Source of the DNA: Acidimicrobiia bacterium
GTDB taxonomy: Bacteria; Actinomycetota; Acidimicrobiia; Acidimicrobiales; Aldehydirespiratoraceae
DNA length: 61,001 nt
Assembly: GCA_022820805.1 (NCBI GenBank)
Contig: JAJEEV010000052.1
Coordinates: 1-61,001 of the forward strand
Direction: 5' to 3'
The number at the start of each line of letters is the position of its first letter. The stretch's first letter is position 1. Under the pieces are notes generated by a model. That model worked only from the letters and a program-made list of their open reading frames with translations. It was not told the DNA's origin and did no database searches. The translations under genes were made by a program, and so were the position numbers. Of this stretch, positions 50,879 through 57,334 are shown piece by piece.

Positions 50879-51660
50879 GCGTTGGCGCACCGGTCGGCCT
50901 GGCGCAGGGCAAGGTGGTGCTGGTGACCGGCGCCGCGGGCGGGATCGGCCGGGCCGCGGCGCGCCAGTTCGCGGCCCAGGGCGCGGCCCATGTGGTCGTT
51001 GCCGATGTCGACGGCGAGGGCGCGGCCGCGACGGTGAACCATATCAACACTGCCGGGCCCGAGCCGAGGGCGTCGGCGGTTCAGGTCGATGTCACCGACG
51101 AGGGCGCGGTCGCCGCGATGATGGACGGGATCGTCTCGGCGCACGGCCGCCTCGACTCTGCGTTCAACAACGCCGGGATCTCCGACCAGATGTCGGAGTT
51201 CCACAACCTCGAGGCGGCCCGCTGGGACCGCATGATCGCCGTGAACCTGACCAGCGTGTTCCTGTGCATGAAGCACGAGCTGCGCCACATGGCCGCCCAT
51301 GGCGGCGGGACCATCGTGAACACGTCCTCAGGGGCGGGCGTGGTGGCCGCCCCCGGCCAGCCCCACTACACCGCGGCCAAGCACGGGGTGGTCGGCCTGA
51401 CCAAGGCGGCCGCCCAGGAGTACGCCCGGCGCGGCATCAGAGTCAACGCGGTGCTGCCCGGATCCACCGACACGCCCATGATCCGGCGCTTCATCGGCGA
51501 CAACCCCGAGATCGCCGACCTGATCGCGTCGACCAACATCGGCGGCCGGATGCTGACCGCCGACGAGGTGGCCGAGGTGGCGGTGTGGCTGGCCTCCGAC
51601 GCGGCCAGCATGGTCAACGGGCAGTCGGTGATCGTCGACGGGGGCGGGCTCGTCCGCTGA
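50875..51660 (+). CDS. Short-chain dehydrogenase/reductase
   Basis: This 261-residue classical SDR has the NAD(P) motif TGAAGGIGRAAARQF, acidic VADVDGE after strand 2 (suggesting NAD preference), NNAGIS, and the active-site Tyr-x3-Lys in HYTAAKHGVVG. With the coupled thiolase it may act as a 3-hydroxyacyl-CoA dehydrogenase. The stop codon TGA is the left end of repeat R7. Confidence 0.86.
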   Translation: MSVGAPVGLAQGKVVLVTGAAGGIGRAAARQFAAQGAAHVVVADVDGEGAAATVNHINTAGPEPRASAVQVDVTDEGAVAAMMDGIVSAHGRLDSAFNNAGISDQMSEFHNLEAARWDRMIAVNLTSVFLCMKHELRHMAAHGGGTIVNTSSGAGVVAAPGQPHYTAAKHGVVGLTKAAAQEYARRGIRVNAVLPGSTDTPMIRRFIGDNPEIADLIASTNIGGRMLTADEVAEVAVWLASDAASMVNGQSVIVDGGGLVR

Positions 51661-51800
51661 GAGGCCGAGCGTATAGGCGAGCGAACTCGGCCCATACGGC
51701 GCGAGGCCGTGGCCCGAGCGGCCCGTGAGCGAAGCGAACAAGAGCGGGAATGACACCGCTGCGGAGCGACATGCCCTCACCTATTTGCGGGCGCTCTGAG
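51658..51800 (+). repeat. Interspersed repeat copy R7 (plus orientation)
   Basis: It starts TGAGAGGCCGAGCG on the SDR stop codon and ends CACCTATTTGCGGGCGCTCTGAG. The core is full length. The right inverted repeat carries changes (CTATTTGCGGGCG), so this copy is more decayed at its ends than R1 or R4. Confidence 0.85.
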
Positions 51801-51810
51801 GGGCGCGCTC

Positions 51811-51828
51811 GCAGGGCCGCGGCCCTGC
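51811..51828. terminator. 18-bp perfect palindrome between convergent genes
   Basis: GCAGGGCCGCGGCCCTGC is a perfect palindrome lying between the SDR gene and carD. It is followed by short tandem repeats (ggctc twice, then aggtc three times, 51831-51855) that run into the carD stop codon. A bidirectional terminator is likely, though there is no T-tract. Confidence 0.5.
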
Positions 51829-51848
51829 TCGGCTCGGCTCAGGTCAGG

Positions 51849-52328
51849 TCAGGTCAGGGACTCGTCGACCTTGAGGGAGGCCTCGTCCTCGCTCACGTCG
51901 AGCGCGAAGGACAGCTCCGACACCAGCACGCTCCGGGCCGTGTTGTAGAGCGTCTTCTCGCCCGCCGAGAGGCCCTTGGCCCGCTCGCGCAGCGCCAGGT
52001 TCCGCACTACCTCGGCCACCTGGTACACGTCGCCCGACTTGAGCTTCTCCTGGTGGTTCTTGTAGCGGCGGGACCAGTTGGCCGGCTCGCGGACGTCCCT
52101 GCGGGCCAGGACCTCGAAGAGATCGTCCACGTCCTCGGTGCTGATGGGCCAGCGCATGCCCACGTCCTCGGCCTTGTCGGCGGGCACGGCCACGGTCATC
52201 TCGCCGTGGGTCATGCGCAGGACCAGGTAGTCCTGCTCCTCGCCGAAGGCGGTTCGCTTCTCCAGTCTCACAATCTCGGCGGCTCCGTGATGGGGATACA
52301 CCACCCGATCACCGACCTTGAAGCTCAC
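51849..52328 (-). CDS. carD: CarD family transcriptional regulator
   Basis: This 159-residue protein binds RNA polymerase and stabilises open promoter complexes at rRNA and other promoters. The N-terminal RNAP-interacting Tudor-like domain has FKVGDRVVYPHHGAAEI and YLVLRMTHGEMTVAVPADKA. The helical C-terminal DNA-binding domain has WSRRYKNHQEKLKSGDVYQV and the basic/Trp cluster. The length matches mycobacterial CarD. GTG 52328 sits next to both an AAAGAGG sequence and a -10 hexamer seven bases upstream. The abundance of weak -10-only promoters in this window fits a genome that relies on CarD. Confidence 0.94.
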   Translation of the reverse strand: MSFKVGDRVVYPHHGAAEIVRLEKRTAFGEEQDYLVLRMTHGEMTVAVPADKAEDVGMRWPISTEDVDDLFEVLARRDVREPANWSRRYKNHQEKLKSGDVYQVAEVVRNLALRERAKGLSAGEKTLYNTARSVLVSELSFALDVSEDEASLKVDESLT

Positions 52329-52335
52329 CTCTTTG

Positions 52336-52341
52336 ACTCTA
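52336..52341 (-). promoter_or_regulatory. -10 hexamer TAGAGT before carD
   Basis: On the minus strand TAGAGT ends seven bases before the carD GTG, consistent with a leaderless or near-leaderless mRNA. Confidence 0.5.
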
Positions 52342-52408
52342 CCGCGGCCCGTGAGGCTTCGGGCGCGGCCGGGCCCTCGCAGGTGGCCTGCACCAGGGGC
52401 TCAGCGCC

Positions 52409-53632
52409 CTACCGGGGCGCTACCGAGACGCCGAGCGTCCCGAGCGCCGACGCGGTGCGCTGGGCCGACTCGGCCATCACCGCGGGGTCGCGTCCCGAGC
52501 CCCGCAGCACGTCGACGATCTCGTAGTTGGAGCGGTCGACCCAGGTCGGGGTGTGGGTGATGTCGGTCACCCGCCACTGGCCGCTCGTCTCGTCCTCGGT
52601 CACGGTCAGGTGCACGATGACGCCGTCGGTGGTGGAGACCGGGCACACGTCGCAGCTCTCGGGGGACTGGTTCGACAGGAAGTTGCCCAGCCCGTACACC
52701 AGGTACTCGCCGCCGATCTGCGCCACGGGCTGAACGACGTGGGCGTGGTGACCGAGGATCAGGTCGATGTCATCCGAGGCCAGCAAGCGAGGACCCAGGC
52801 TGGTCTGCGTATCGTCGGGGGCTGCGTCGTAGTTGGCGCCCCAGTGCATCGACAGCACCACGAAGTCGGCACCCTCGGAGCGGGCTCGCCGCGCCTCGTC
52901 GAGGATGGCCGCCTCGTCGATGACGTTGGAGAAGTGGGCCTCGTCGGCGTCGAGGGCTCCGTTGTTGAAGCCGTACGTGTACGACAGGTGGGCCACGGTG
53001 GCGTCGGCCGCCCCGACCAGCGTGACGCGGTCGCGGTCCTCCGGGGAGAGGGACATGCCGGCGTGGGACACCTGGGCCCGGTCGAGGGCCGAGATCGTGC
53101 CCACGATGCCCTCCTGCCCCGCGTCGGTGGCGTGGTTGGAGGCCAGAGAGCAGGTGTCGTAGCCGGCGTAGGCGATGGCCGAAGCCAGCTCCCTGGGAAC
53201 GATGAACGCCGGGAAGTACGACAGGCGGGCGTTGTTGGGCGACATCGGCGTCTCGACGTGGCACACGGCCAGGTCCGCGTCCCTGAGGATGGGCGCGACG
53301 TGGGCGAACATCGGCGAGAAGTCCCAGCCGTCGGCTGTCCGGGCCGCGTCGGCCACCGACTCATGGATCAGCAGGTCGCCGGTTGCCGCGATCGTGAACG
53401 ACCGGGGACCCGGCGCCGTGGTGCCGGCGGGGGCCTCGGGCGTGCCGCCGGGGGCGTCGTCGGCGGGCGTGTCGTCGGCCGCATCCTCTGGCGAGTTCGC
53501 CGCCGGGGCCGGGGCCGGGTCCGGGTCGTCTCGGTCCAGGGCGATCGAGGCCGCCGCGCCCGCCACGATCAGCAGGAACAGCATCCAGGCCACTGCCTGC
53601 TCCAGCGGGGACTGCGATCTCATGCCTGGCAT
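52409..53632 (-). CDS. CapA-family metallophosphatase-fold protein (PgsA/CapA-like)
   Basis: The 407-residue protein has one N-terminal membrane segment (about residues 14-32), an Ala/Pro/Asp-rich linker to about 78, then the CapA fold. Motifs are IAATGDLLIH, CHVETPMS, SLASNHATDAGQEG, VLSMHWGANYD and LILGHHAHVVQP. CapA proteins are linked to poly-gamma-glutamate or capsule anchoring and are expected outside the membrane. No capB/capC partner is near. ATG 53623 (MRSQSPLEQ) is an alternative start three codons in. It probably forms a unit with the following minus-strand gene upstream. Confidence 0.85.
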   Translation of the reverse strand: MPGMRSQSPLEQAVAWMLFLLIVAGAAASIALDRDDPDPAPAPAANSPEDAADDTPADDAPGGTPEAPAGTTAPGPRSFTIAATGDLLIHESVADAARTADGWDFSPMFAHVAPILRDADLAVCHVETPMSPNNARLSYFPAFIVPRELASAIAYAGYDTCSLASNHATDAGQEGIVGTISALDRAQVSHAGMSLSPEDRDRVTLVGAADATVAHLSYTYGFNNGALDADEAHFSNVIDEAAILDEARRARSEGADFVVLSMHWGANYDAAPDDTQTSLGPRLLASDDIDLILGHHAHVVQPVAQIGGEYLVYGLGNFLSNQSPESCDVCPVSTTDGVIVHLTVTEDETSGQWRVTDITHTPTWVDRSNYEIVDVLRGSGRDPAVMAESAQRTASALGTLGVSVAPR

Positions 53633-53657
53633 TGGTGTGCCGCCTGCCCGCTCGACC

Positions 53658-55322
53658 TCAGACCGTGCCGATGTCGGATCTGAGGCCCCGGCCGTTGGGG
53701 GCCTCGCTGGTGGCTCCGTCGGGTGATCGGACGACCCGGCCCTCGACCACCACCCACTGGATGCCGACCGACTCCTGTGCCGGGTTGGCGATCGTGGAGC
53801 GGTCGGCGACTGTGGCCGGGTCGAACACCGTTATGTCGGCGTCGGCCCCGATGCCCAGCCGGCCCTTGCGCCGGAGTCCGGGGCACCGGCGCTCGAGCAG
53901 GAGGGCGGGCTGGATCGTCATCTTCGACAGGGCGGTGGGCAGGTCGATGACGGAACGCTCGCGCACGTAGCGACCGAGCACCCGGCTGAAGCATCCGGTG
54001 GAGCGGGGGTGATTGTTGTGGGACCGGTCGAGGATGGCGTCACTGCCCACCATCACGAAGTCGGTCCGCAGCGGGAGCTCGATGTCCTCGGGTGACATGG
54101 CGAACGCGGCGGTGAGGCTGTTGTCGGCGTAGGCGGCGTCGAAGGTCTGCTCGGTCAGCCTTCCGGAGGTGCCCGCCACCTGCAGGTCGCCGTAGCTGAT
54201 GCCGTACTTCTCCTGCCAGTCCTCGTAGCGGGCCGACTTGAGGTATGTGGCCCAGAACTCGTAGGGGTAGACGCAGGCGGTCATGGCTAGACCCTCGTCG
54301 ATCGCGTCGCCGACCCGTCCCAGAGCCTCGGCCATCACTCCGGTGCCGCCGGTGGAGTTGATGTGCTCGACGTGGACGTGGGCCCCGGTCTCGCGGGCTG
54401 CGTGCACGAGTTCGCCGATGGCCTGCAGGTTGGTCCCGGGAGCCAGGTTGTCGGAGTAGCGGGCGTGGACGCACAGCGGGACTTCGAGGTCCGCGGCCAG
54501 CCCGGCGTGGCCCAGCAGATCGTCGGCGGTGGTCCCCGGGGTGTACTCCGGCTGCATGTGCAGCCCTATGAACCCTTTGCGGAGGTCGGTGCGGGCGTCC
54601 TCCAGGATGGCGTTCACAGTGCCTGCGGCCGCGGTGTCGTAGGGCTCCAGACCATAGGTCTGGCGGACGAAGGCGTTGTCGTAGGCCCCGCCGAAATGCA
54701 CCGGCGAACTCCCGTCGGGATGGGCCGCGAACCACTGGTCGGCACGGTTGTCGAGGCCGTGCATCCCGAGGTTGGTGGTCACACCGTCGGCGAGCTTGAA
54801 CCACTCGCCGTAGCCATTGGGGCTGTACGAGAGGATGTCTATGAACCCAGGCGACACCACCAGGCCGTTGGCGTCGATGGTCCTGGAGGCTTGCAGCGGG
54901 GCTGCGTCGGGCCCGGCCGCGATGGCGGCGACGGTCGAGCCGCTCACGCCGATGCTCGCCACGAAGTCGAAGCCCGAGGCGGGATCGATGACCCGGCCCC
55001 CGACGATGGCCAGGTCGAAGATGTGATCGGGGCCGCGGGCGGCCGTCTCGTCCAGCACCGGGACCGGTGGCGGCTGCTCAGGCGGAGCCGGCTCCGAGAC
55101 CACCGTCGCCGGACCCGAGCCGGCGTCGGGGGAGGTCGAGCCGGTCGGGGAGTCGCCGGGCCCGGACGGCGGCTCCGGAGGAGAGCCCGCACCCGAGTCG
55201 GTGCTCGCACCCGCGCCCGAGCGGAACCGGCGGAGCACGGCCACGTTCGTGACGCCGAAGCCCAACGCGATAAGCAGCCGGCGACGGGCGATGGATCCGG
55301 CGGTCGGTTTCGGCCCGTTCAC
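53658..55322 (-). CDS. D-aminoacylase-like amidohydrolase, exported, altered metal site
   Basis: The 554-residue protein has a basic N-terminus and hydrophobic stretch (ARRRLLIALGFGVTNVAVL), then a Ser/Pro-rich linker, so it is probably exported or membrane-tethered. The amidohydrolase barrel starts at FDLAIVGGRVIDPASGFD. The conserved PGFIDxHxH site reads SPGFIDILSYSPNG, so both first-strand histidines are gone; the position of the D-aminoacylase metal-binding Cys (GNCG) reads GMHG. Later ligands seem kept (LCVHARYSD, HVEHINSTGG, MVGSDAIL). It may work with a single metal or be inactive. GTG 55322 is preceded by TATGCT at eight bases. Confidence 0.75.
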   Translation of the reverse strand: MNGPKPTAGSIARRRLLIALGFGVTNVAVLRRFRSGAGASTDSGAGSPPEPPSGPGDSPTGSTSPDAGSGPATVVSEPAPPEQPPPVPVLDETAARGPDHIFDLAIVGGRVIDPASGFDFVASIGVSGSTVAAIAAGPDAAPLQASRTIDANGLVVSPGFIDILSYSPNGYGEWFKLADGVTTNLGMHGLDNRADQWFAAHPDGSSPVHFGGAYDNAFVRQTYGLEPYDTAAAGTVNAILEDARTDLRKGFIGLHMQPEYTPGTTADDLLGHAGLAADLEVPLCVHARYSDNLAPGTNLQAIGELVHAARETGAHVHVEHINSTGGTGVMAEALGRVGDAIDEGLAMTACVYPYEFWATYLKSARYEDWQEKYGISYGDLQVAGTSGRLTEQTFDAAYADNSLTAAFAMSPEDIELPLRTDFVMVGSDAILDRSHNNHPRSTGCFSRVLGRYVRERSVIDLPTALSKMTIQPALLLERRCPGLRRKGRLGIGADADITVFDPATVADRSTIANPAQESVGIQWVVVEGRVVRSPDGATSEAPNGRGLRSDIGTV

Positions 55323-55330
55323 GGCCGGTC

Positions 55331-55336
55331 AGCATA
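55331..55336 (-). promoter_or_regulatory. -10 hexamer TATGCT, leaderless promoter
   Basis: On the minus strand TATGCT ends eight bases before the GTG at 55322, matching the spacing seen at several other genes in the window. Confidence 0.55.
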
Positions 55337-55417
55337 ACGGCGGCCCCCCGGGCGTCCCGGAAGCCCGAGGGTCCACAGCTCCCGCTCCGGCCTTCAGCGT
55401 GCGCGCCCGCCGGAGCA

Positions 55418-56347
55418 TCACGTCATCTCCCGGCAGGGGTCGTGCACGTCGCTGAGTGCCAGGGCCAGATTCTCAGCCTCCGGTCCGCTGAGGGCCCGGC
55501 GCAGCCATCCCCGCGCGCTGGGAGCGTCGGGCACGCGGCTGAGCACCCATCGGGCGAAGGCGCCGTCGTCGAGCCAGCCGGCGACCCGCGGCGTCAGGCC
55601 GGGAAGGATCGCCGGTGACCCCGCAGGAAGCCCGGCGGCGCCGCGTCGCAGCGACGACCACGTGTTGGCGCTCTGAAAGCGCTGTCTCGACCGGCGGGTG
55701 AGCCCCGGCTCCTGCGGCGCGCCGGTGTCGTTCAGCGGGTACAGAATCGACAGGCTGTCCCAGCTGAGGCGGCGCCGCCCGCACGGCCCGCCCCGGCGGG
55801 CCAGCATCCCCGCCACGCGGTGCAGGAACACCCCGTCGGGGAACCACACGGTGGGCGAGTGGCACGGTGCCGTGGGCAGGCCCAGGGCGCGGAGCGCGGT
55901 GTCGAGCAGCGGTCCCGCCACCGCGGCCAGGGTTTGCGCAGCGGCGCCGTTCTCCCCGCGGAACAGCGCCAGCGAGCCGCCCTGCCGGTCGACCGACCAT
56001 GCCAGCACCCCGCTGCGGTGCTGGCCGTCGGGCCACAGAGTGCGGCAGGGCACGCTCGACGCCAGTGCGGCCGTTCCCGGCGGGCATCGCAGGCCGACCA
56101 GTGCGAGTTCGCCGGCGGCGGGCGCGGAGATGCGGGTCGTGGTCCCACCGTCTCCGACCAGCACGGTGCTGCCGGGCGGCTGGTCGAGTGCCCGCAAGGC
56201 GAGCTCCAGCAGCCGCGGGTCTCCGTCAGCGGGATCTGCCCGCGCGCTGCCGGCCACCAGCGCCGCACCCGCGGAGCGTTCTCGCTCCACCACCTGGCCG
56301 TCGTCGAGTCTGGAGAAGAACGGCAGGAGTCGGTGATTGCCATGCAT
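55418..56347 (-). CDS. Protein of unknown function
   Basis: I do not recognise this 309-residue protein. It is soluble, Arg/Leu/Ala/Pro-rich, with no signal peptide or membrane segment. Visible stretches include STVLVGDGGTTTRIS, which looks like a glycine-rich loop, a central PDGVFLHRVAGMLARRGG, and a Trp-containing C-terminus (GWLDDGAFARWVLSRVPDA). Codon use follows the window's GC bias and no strong competing frame is present, which supports it being real. The 95-bp gap to the D-aminoacylase-like gene is short, so they may be co-transcribed, with this gene first. Confidence 0.5.
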   Translation of the reverse strand: MHGNHRLLPFFSRLDDGQVVERERSAGAALVAGSARADPADGDPRLLELALRALDQPPGSTVLVGDGGTTTRISAPAAGELALVGLRCPPGTAALASSVPCRTLWPDGQHRSGVLAWSVDRQGGSLALFRGENGAAAQTLAAVAGPLLDTALRALGLPTAPCHSPTVWFPDGVFLHRVAGMLARRGGPCGRRRLSWDSLSILYPLNDTGAPQEPGLTRRSRQRFQSANTWSSLRRGAAGLPAGSPAILPGLTPRVAGWLDDGAFARWVLSRVPDAPSARGWLRRALSGPEAENLALALSDVHDPCREMT

Positions 56348-56570
56348 GGGACGGGGCCTTTCGCCTCGGGGATTGAGGCGGCCCGTCGTCCCGGGCTGCG
56401 AGGAGAGCGCTCAGCGCTCGCCGGAGAGATTGGACCAGGGGTGTGACATCGCGCCGCGGTCGCGGCGCGTCGGGCGCGAGGTGGATCCAGCTTCGTCGAT
56501 CCGCTCGGCCGTGGCTGGAGCGAGCGCGGGTGGCGGTGCCGTGACGCGGGCTACCCGCTCGGCTTCCGGG
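56348..56570. other. 223-bp intergenic region with two strong palindromes
   Basis: No gene is seen. GAGCGCT-c-AGCGCTC lies at 56405-56419 and CGCGCCGCG-gt-CGCGGCGCG at 56450-56469. The last ~70 bases (ccgctcggccgtggc ... cccgctcggcttccgg) vaguely resemble one end of the interspersed repeat family and may be a decayed copy. The palindromes could terminate the HAD gene's transcript. Confidence 0.45.
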
Positions 56571-57194
56571 TCAGGCCGAGTGCGCTGCGATCAGGTCGTC
56601 CACCGAGTCCCAGCCGTCGAACAGCAGGCTCACGCCTGCGTGCTGCACGACCGAGCGGTTCCAGGGCTGGGGCAGCAGCCAGACCGGCTTGTCGGCCGCG
56701 GCCAGACGCTGGATGCGGCGGGGCGAGTCGTCGACCCAGACGTCGGCGTCCAGCGACACGGGGTCCTCGGTGAACACGATGTCGTCGCCGCCGATGTTCA
56801 ACTGGGGCTGGCCCGCGAACCATTGACGGGCGATGTCGCGGGTCCGGTCCTGGTCGTCGGGACTGTCGCCGACCATGTGGTCTCGCCTGGTGACGGCAAG
56901 GACCCTGAAGCCCGCCGACTGGAGCCTGGCGATTCCGGCCTCGGCGCCCTCGACCAGCTTGAGCCTTCCCGACATCGGGGACAGCAGGAACTCGCGGATG
57001 GCCGCGGCGGGATCGGCCACACCCCACTCCGCCAGATTCCACGACACGTTGAGGGCCAGCTGCCGGTCTGCGACCGCGTGGCGGGCTGCGACATGGGCCC
57101 GCAGGCCCTTGACCCAGTTCGCAATGACCCCGTCCATGGTGACGGCCACGGTCGGGGAGCTCGAGTTCGACGATGCAGGAGGTGGAGGCGTCAT
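56571..57194 (-). CDS. HAD-superfamily 5'-nucleotidase-like protein lacking the nucleophile Asp
   Basis: The 207-residue protein resembles NT5C-type 5'(3')-deoxyribonucleotidases. Motif I, normally DMDGV with the first Asp as nucleophile, reads VAVTMDGVIANW, so the nucleophile is Thr while the second Asp is kept. Motif II-like VLAVTRRDH and the C-terminal ADVWVDDSPRRI are present. Without the nucleophile it is probably not a phosphatase and may be a binding protein or pseudoenzyme. ATG 57194 is set by a TACACT hexamer ending eight bases upstream; the longer frame to 57278 is not needed. Confidence 0.68.
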   Translation of the reverse strand: MTPPPPASSNSSSPTVAVTMDGVIANWVKGLRAHVAARHAVADRQLALNVSWNLAEWGVADPAAAIREFLLSPMSGRLKLVEGAEAGIARLQSAGFRVLAVTRRDHMVGDSPDDQDRTRDIARQWFAGQPQLNIGGDDIVFTEDPVSLDADVWVDDSPRRIQRLAAADKPVWLLPQPWNRSVVQHAGVSLLFDGWDSVDDLIAAHSA

Positions 57195-57202
57195 GTAGCG
57201 GC

Positions 57203-57208
57203 AGTGTA
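57203..57208 (-). promoter_or_regulatory. -10 hexamer TACACT, leaderless promoter
   Basis: On the minus strand TACACT ends eight bases before ATG 57194. Confidence 0.55.
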
Positions 57209-57280
57209 ACGACCGCAGGCCCCGGCTCCGTACCGGTTTCCGAGGGTTTGGAGCGACCCCGGGGCCGCACGCCGCCAAGC

Positions 57281-57330
57281 TTCTTGTATTTGATCGACTA
57301 TATGATGTTGCTCGAGTCCGGGAAGGGAGA
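57281..57330 (+). promoter_or_regulatory. AT-rich promoter region and RBS of the TPP-enzyme gene
   Basis: An unusually AT-rich stretch (ttcttgtatttgatcgac, then TATGAT at 57301-57306) precedes a leader that ends in AAGGGAGA, about five bases before ATG 57335. No good -35 is present at the right distance, so an activator, perhaps the GntR-type protein nearby, may be needed. Confidence 0.45.
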
Positions 57331-57334
57331 TCTG

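Noticed and set aside
47774..50890. A 1038-residue minus-strand frame
   Set aside because: Antisense shadow of the methyltransferase, luciferase-like and thiolase genes.
11954..51800. A CRISPR array as explanation for the recurring sequence
   Set aside because: Copies are kilobases apart, in both orientations, about 145 bp long, with no spacer pattern and no cas genes.
11954..51800. A conserved small protein encoded by the 145-bp repeat (RPWPERPVSAANKSG peptide)
   Set aside because: The frame has no consistent start or ribosome-binding site across copies; the shared peptide follows from shared DNA. Only in R2 is it part of a real gene.
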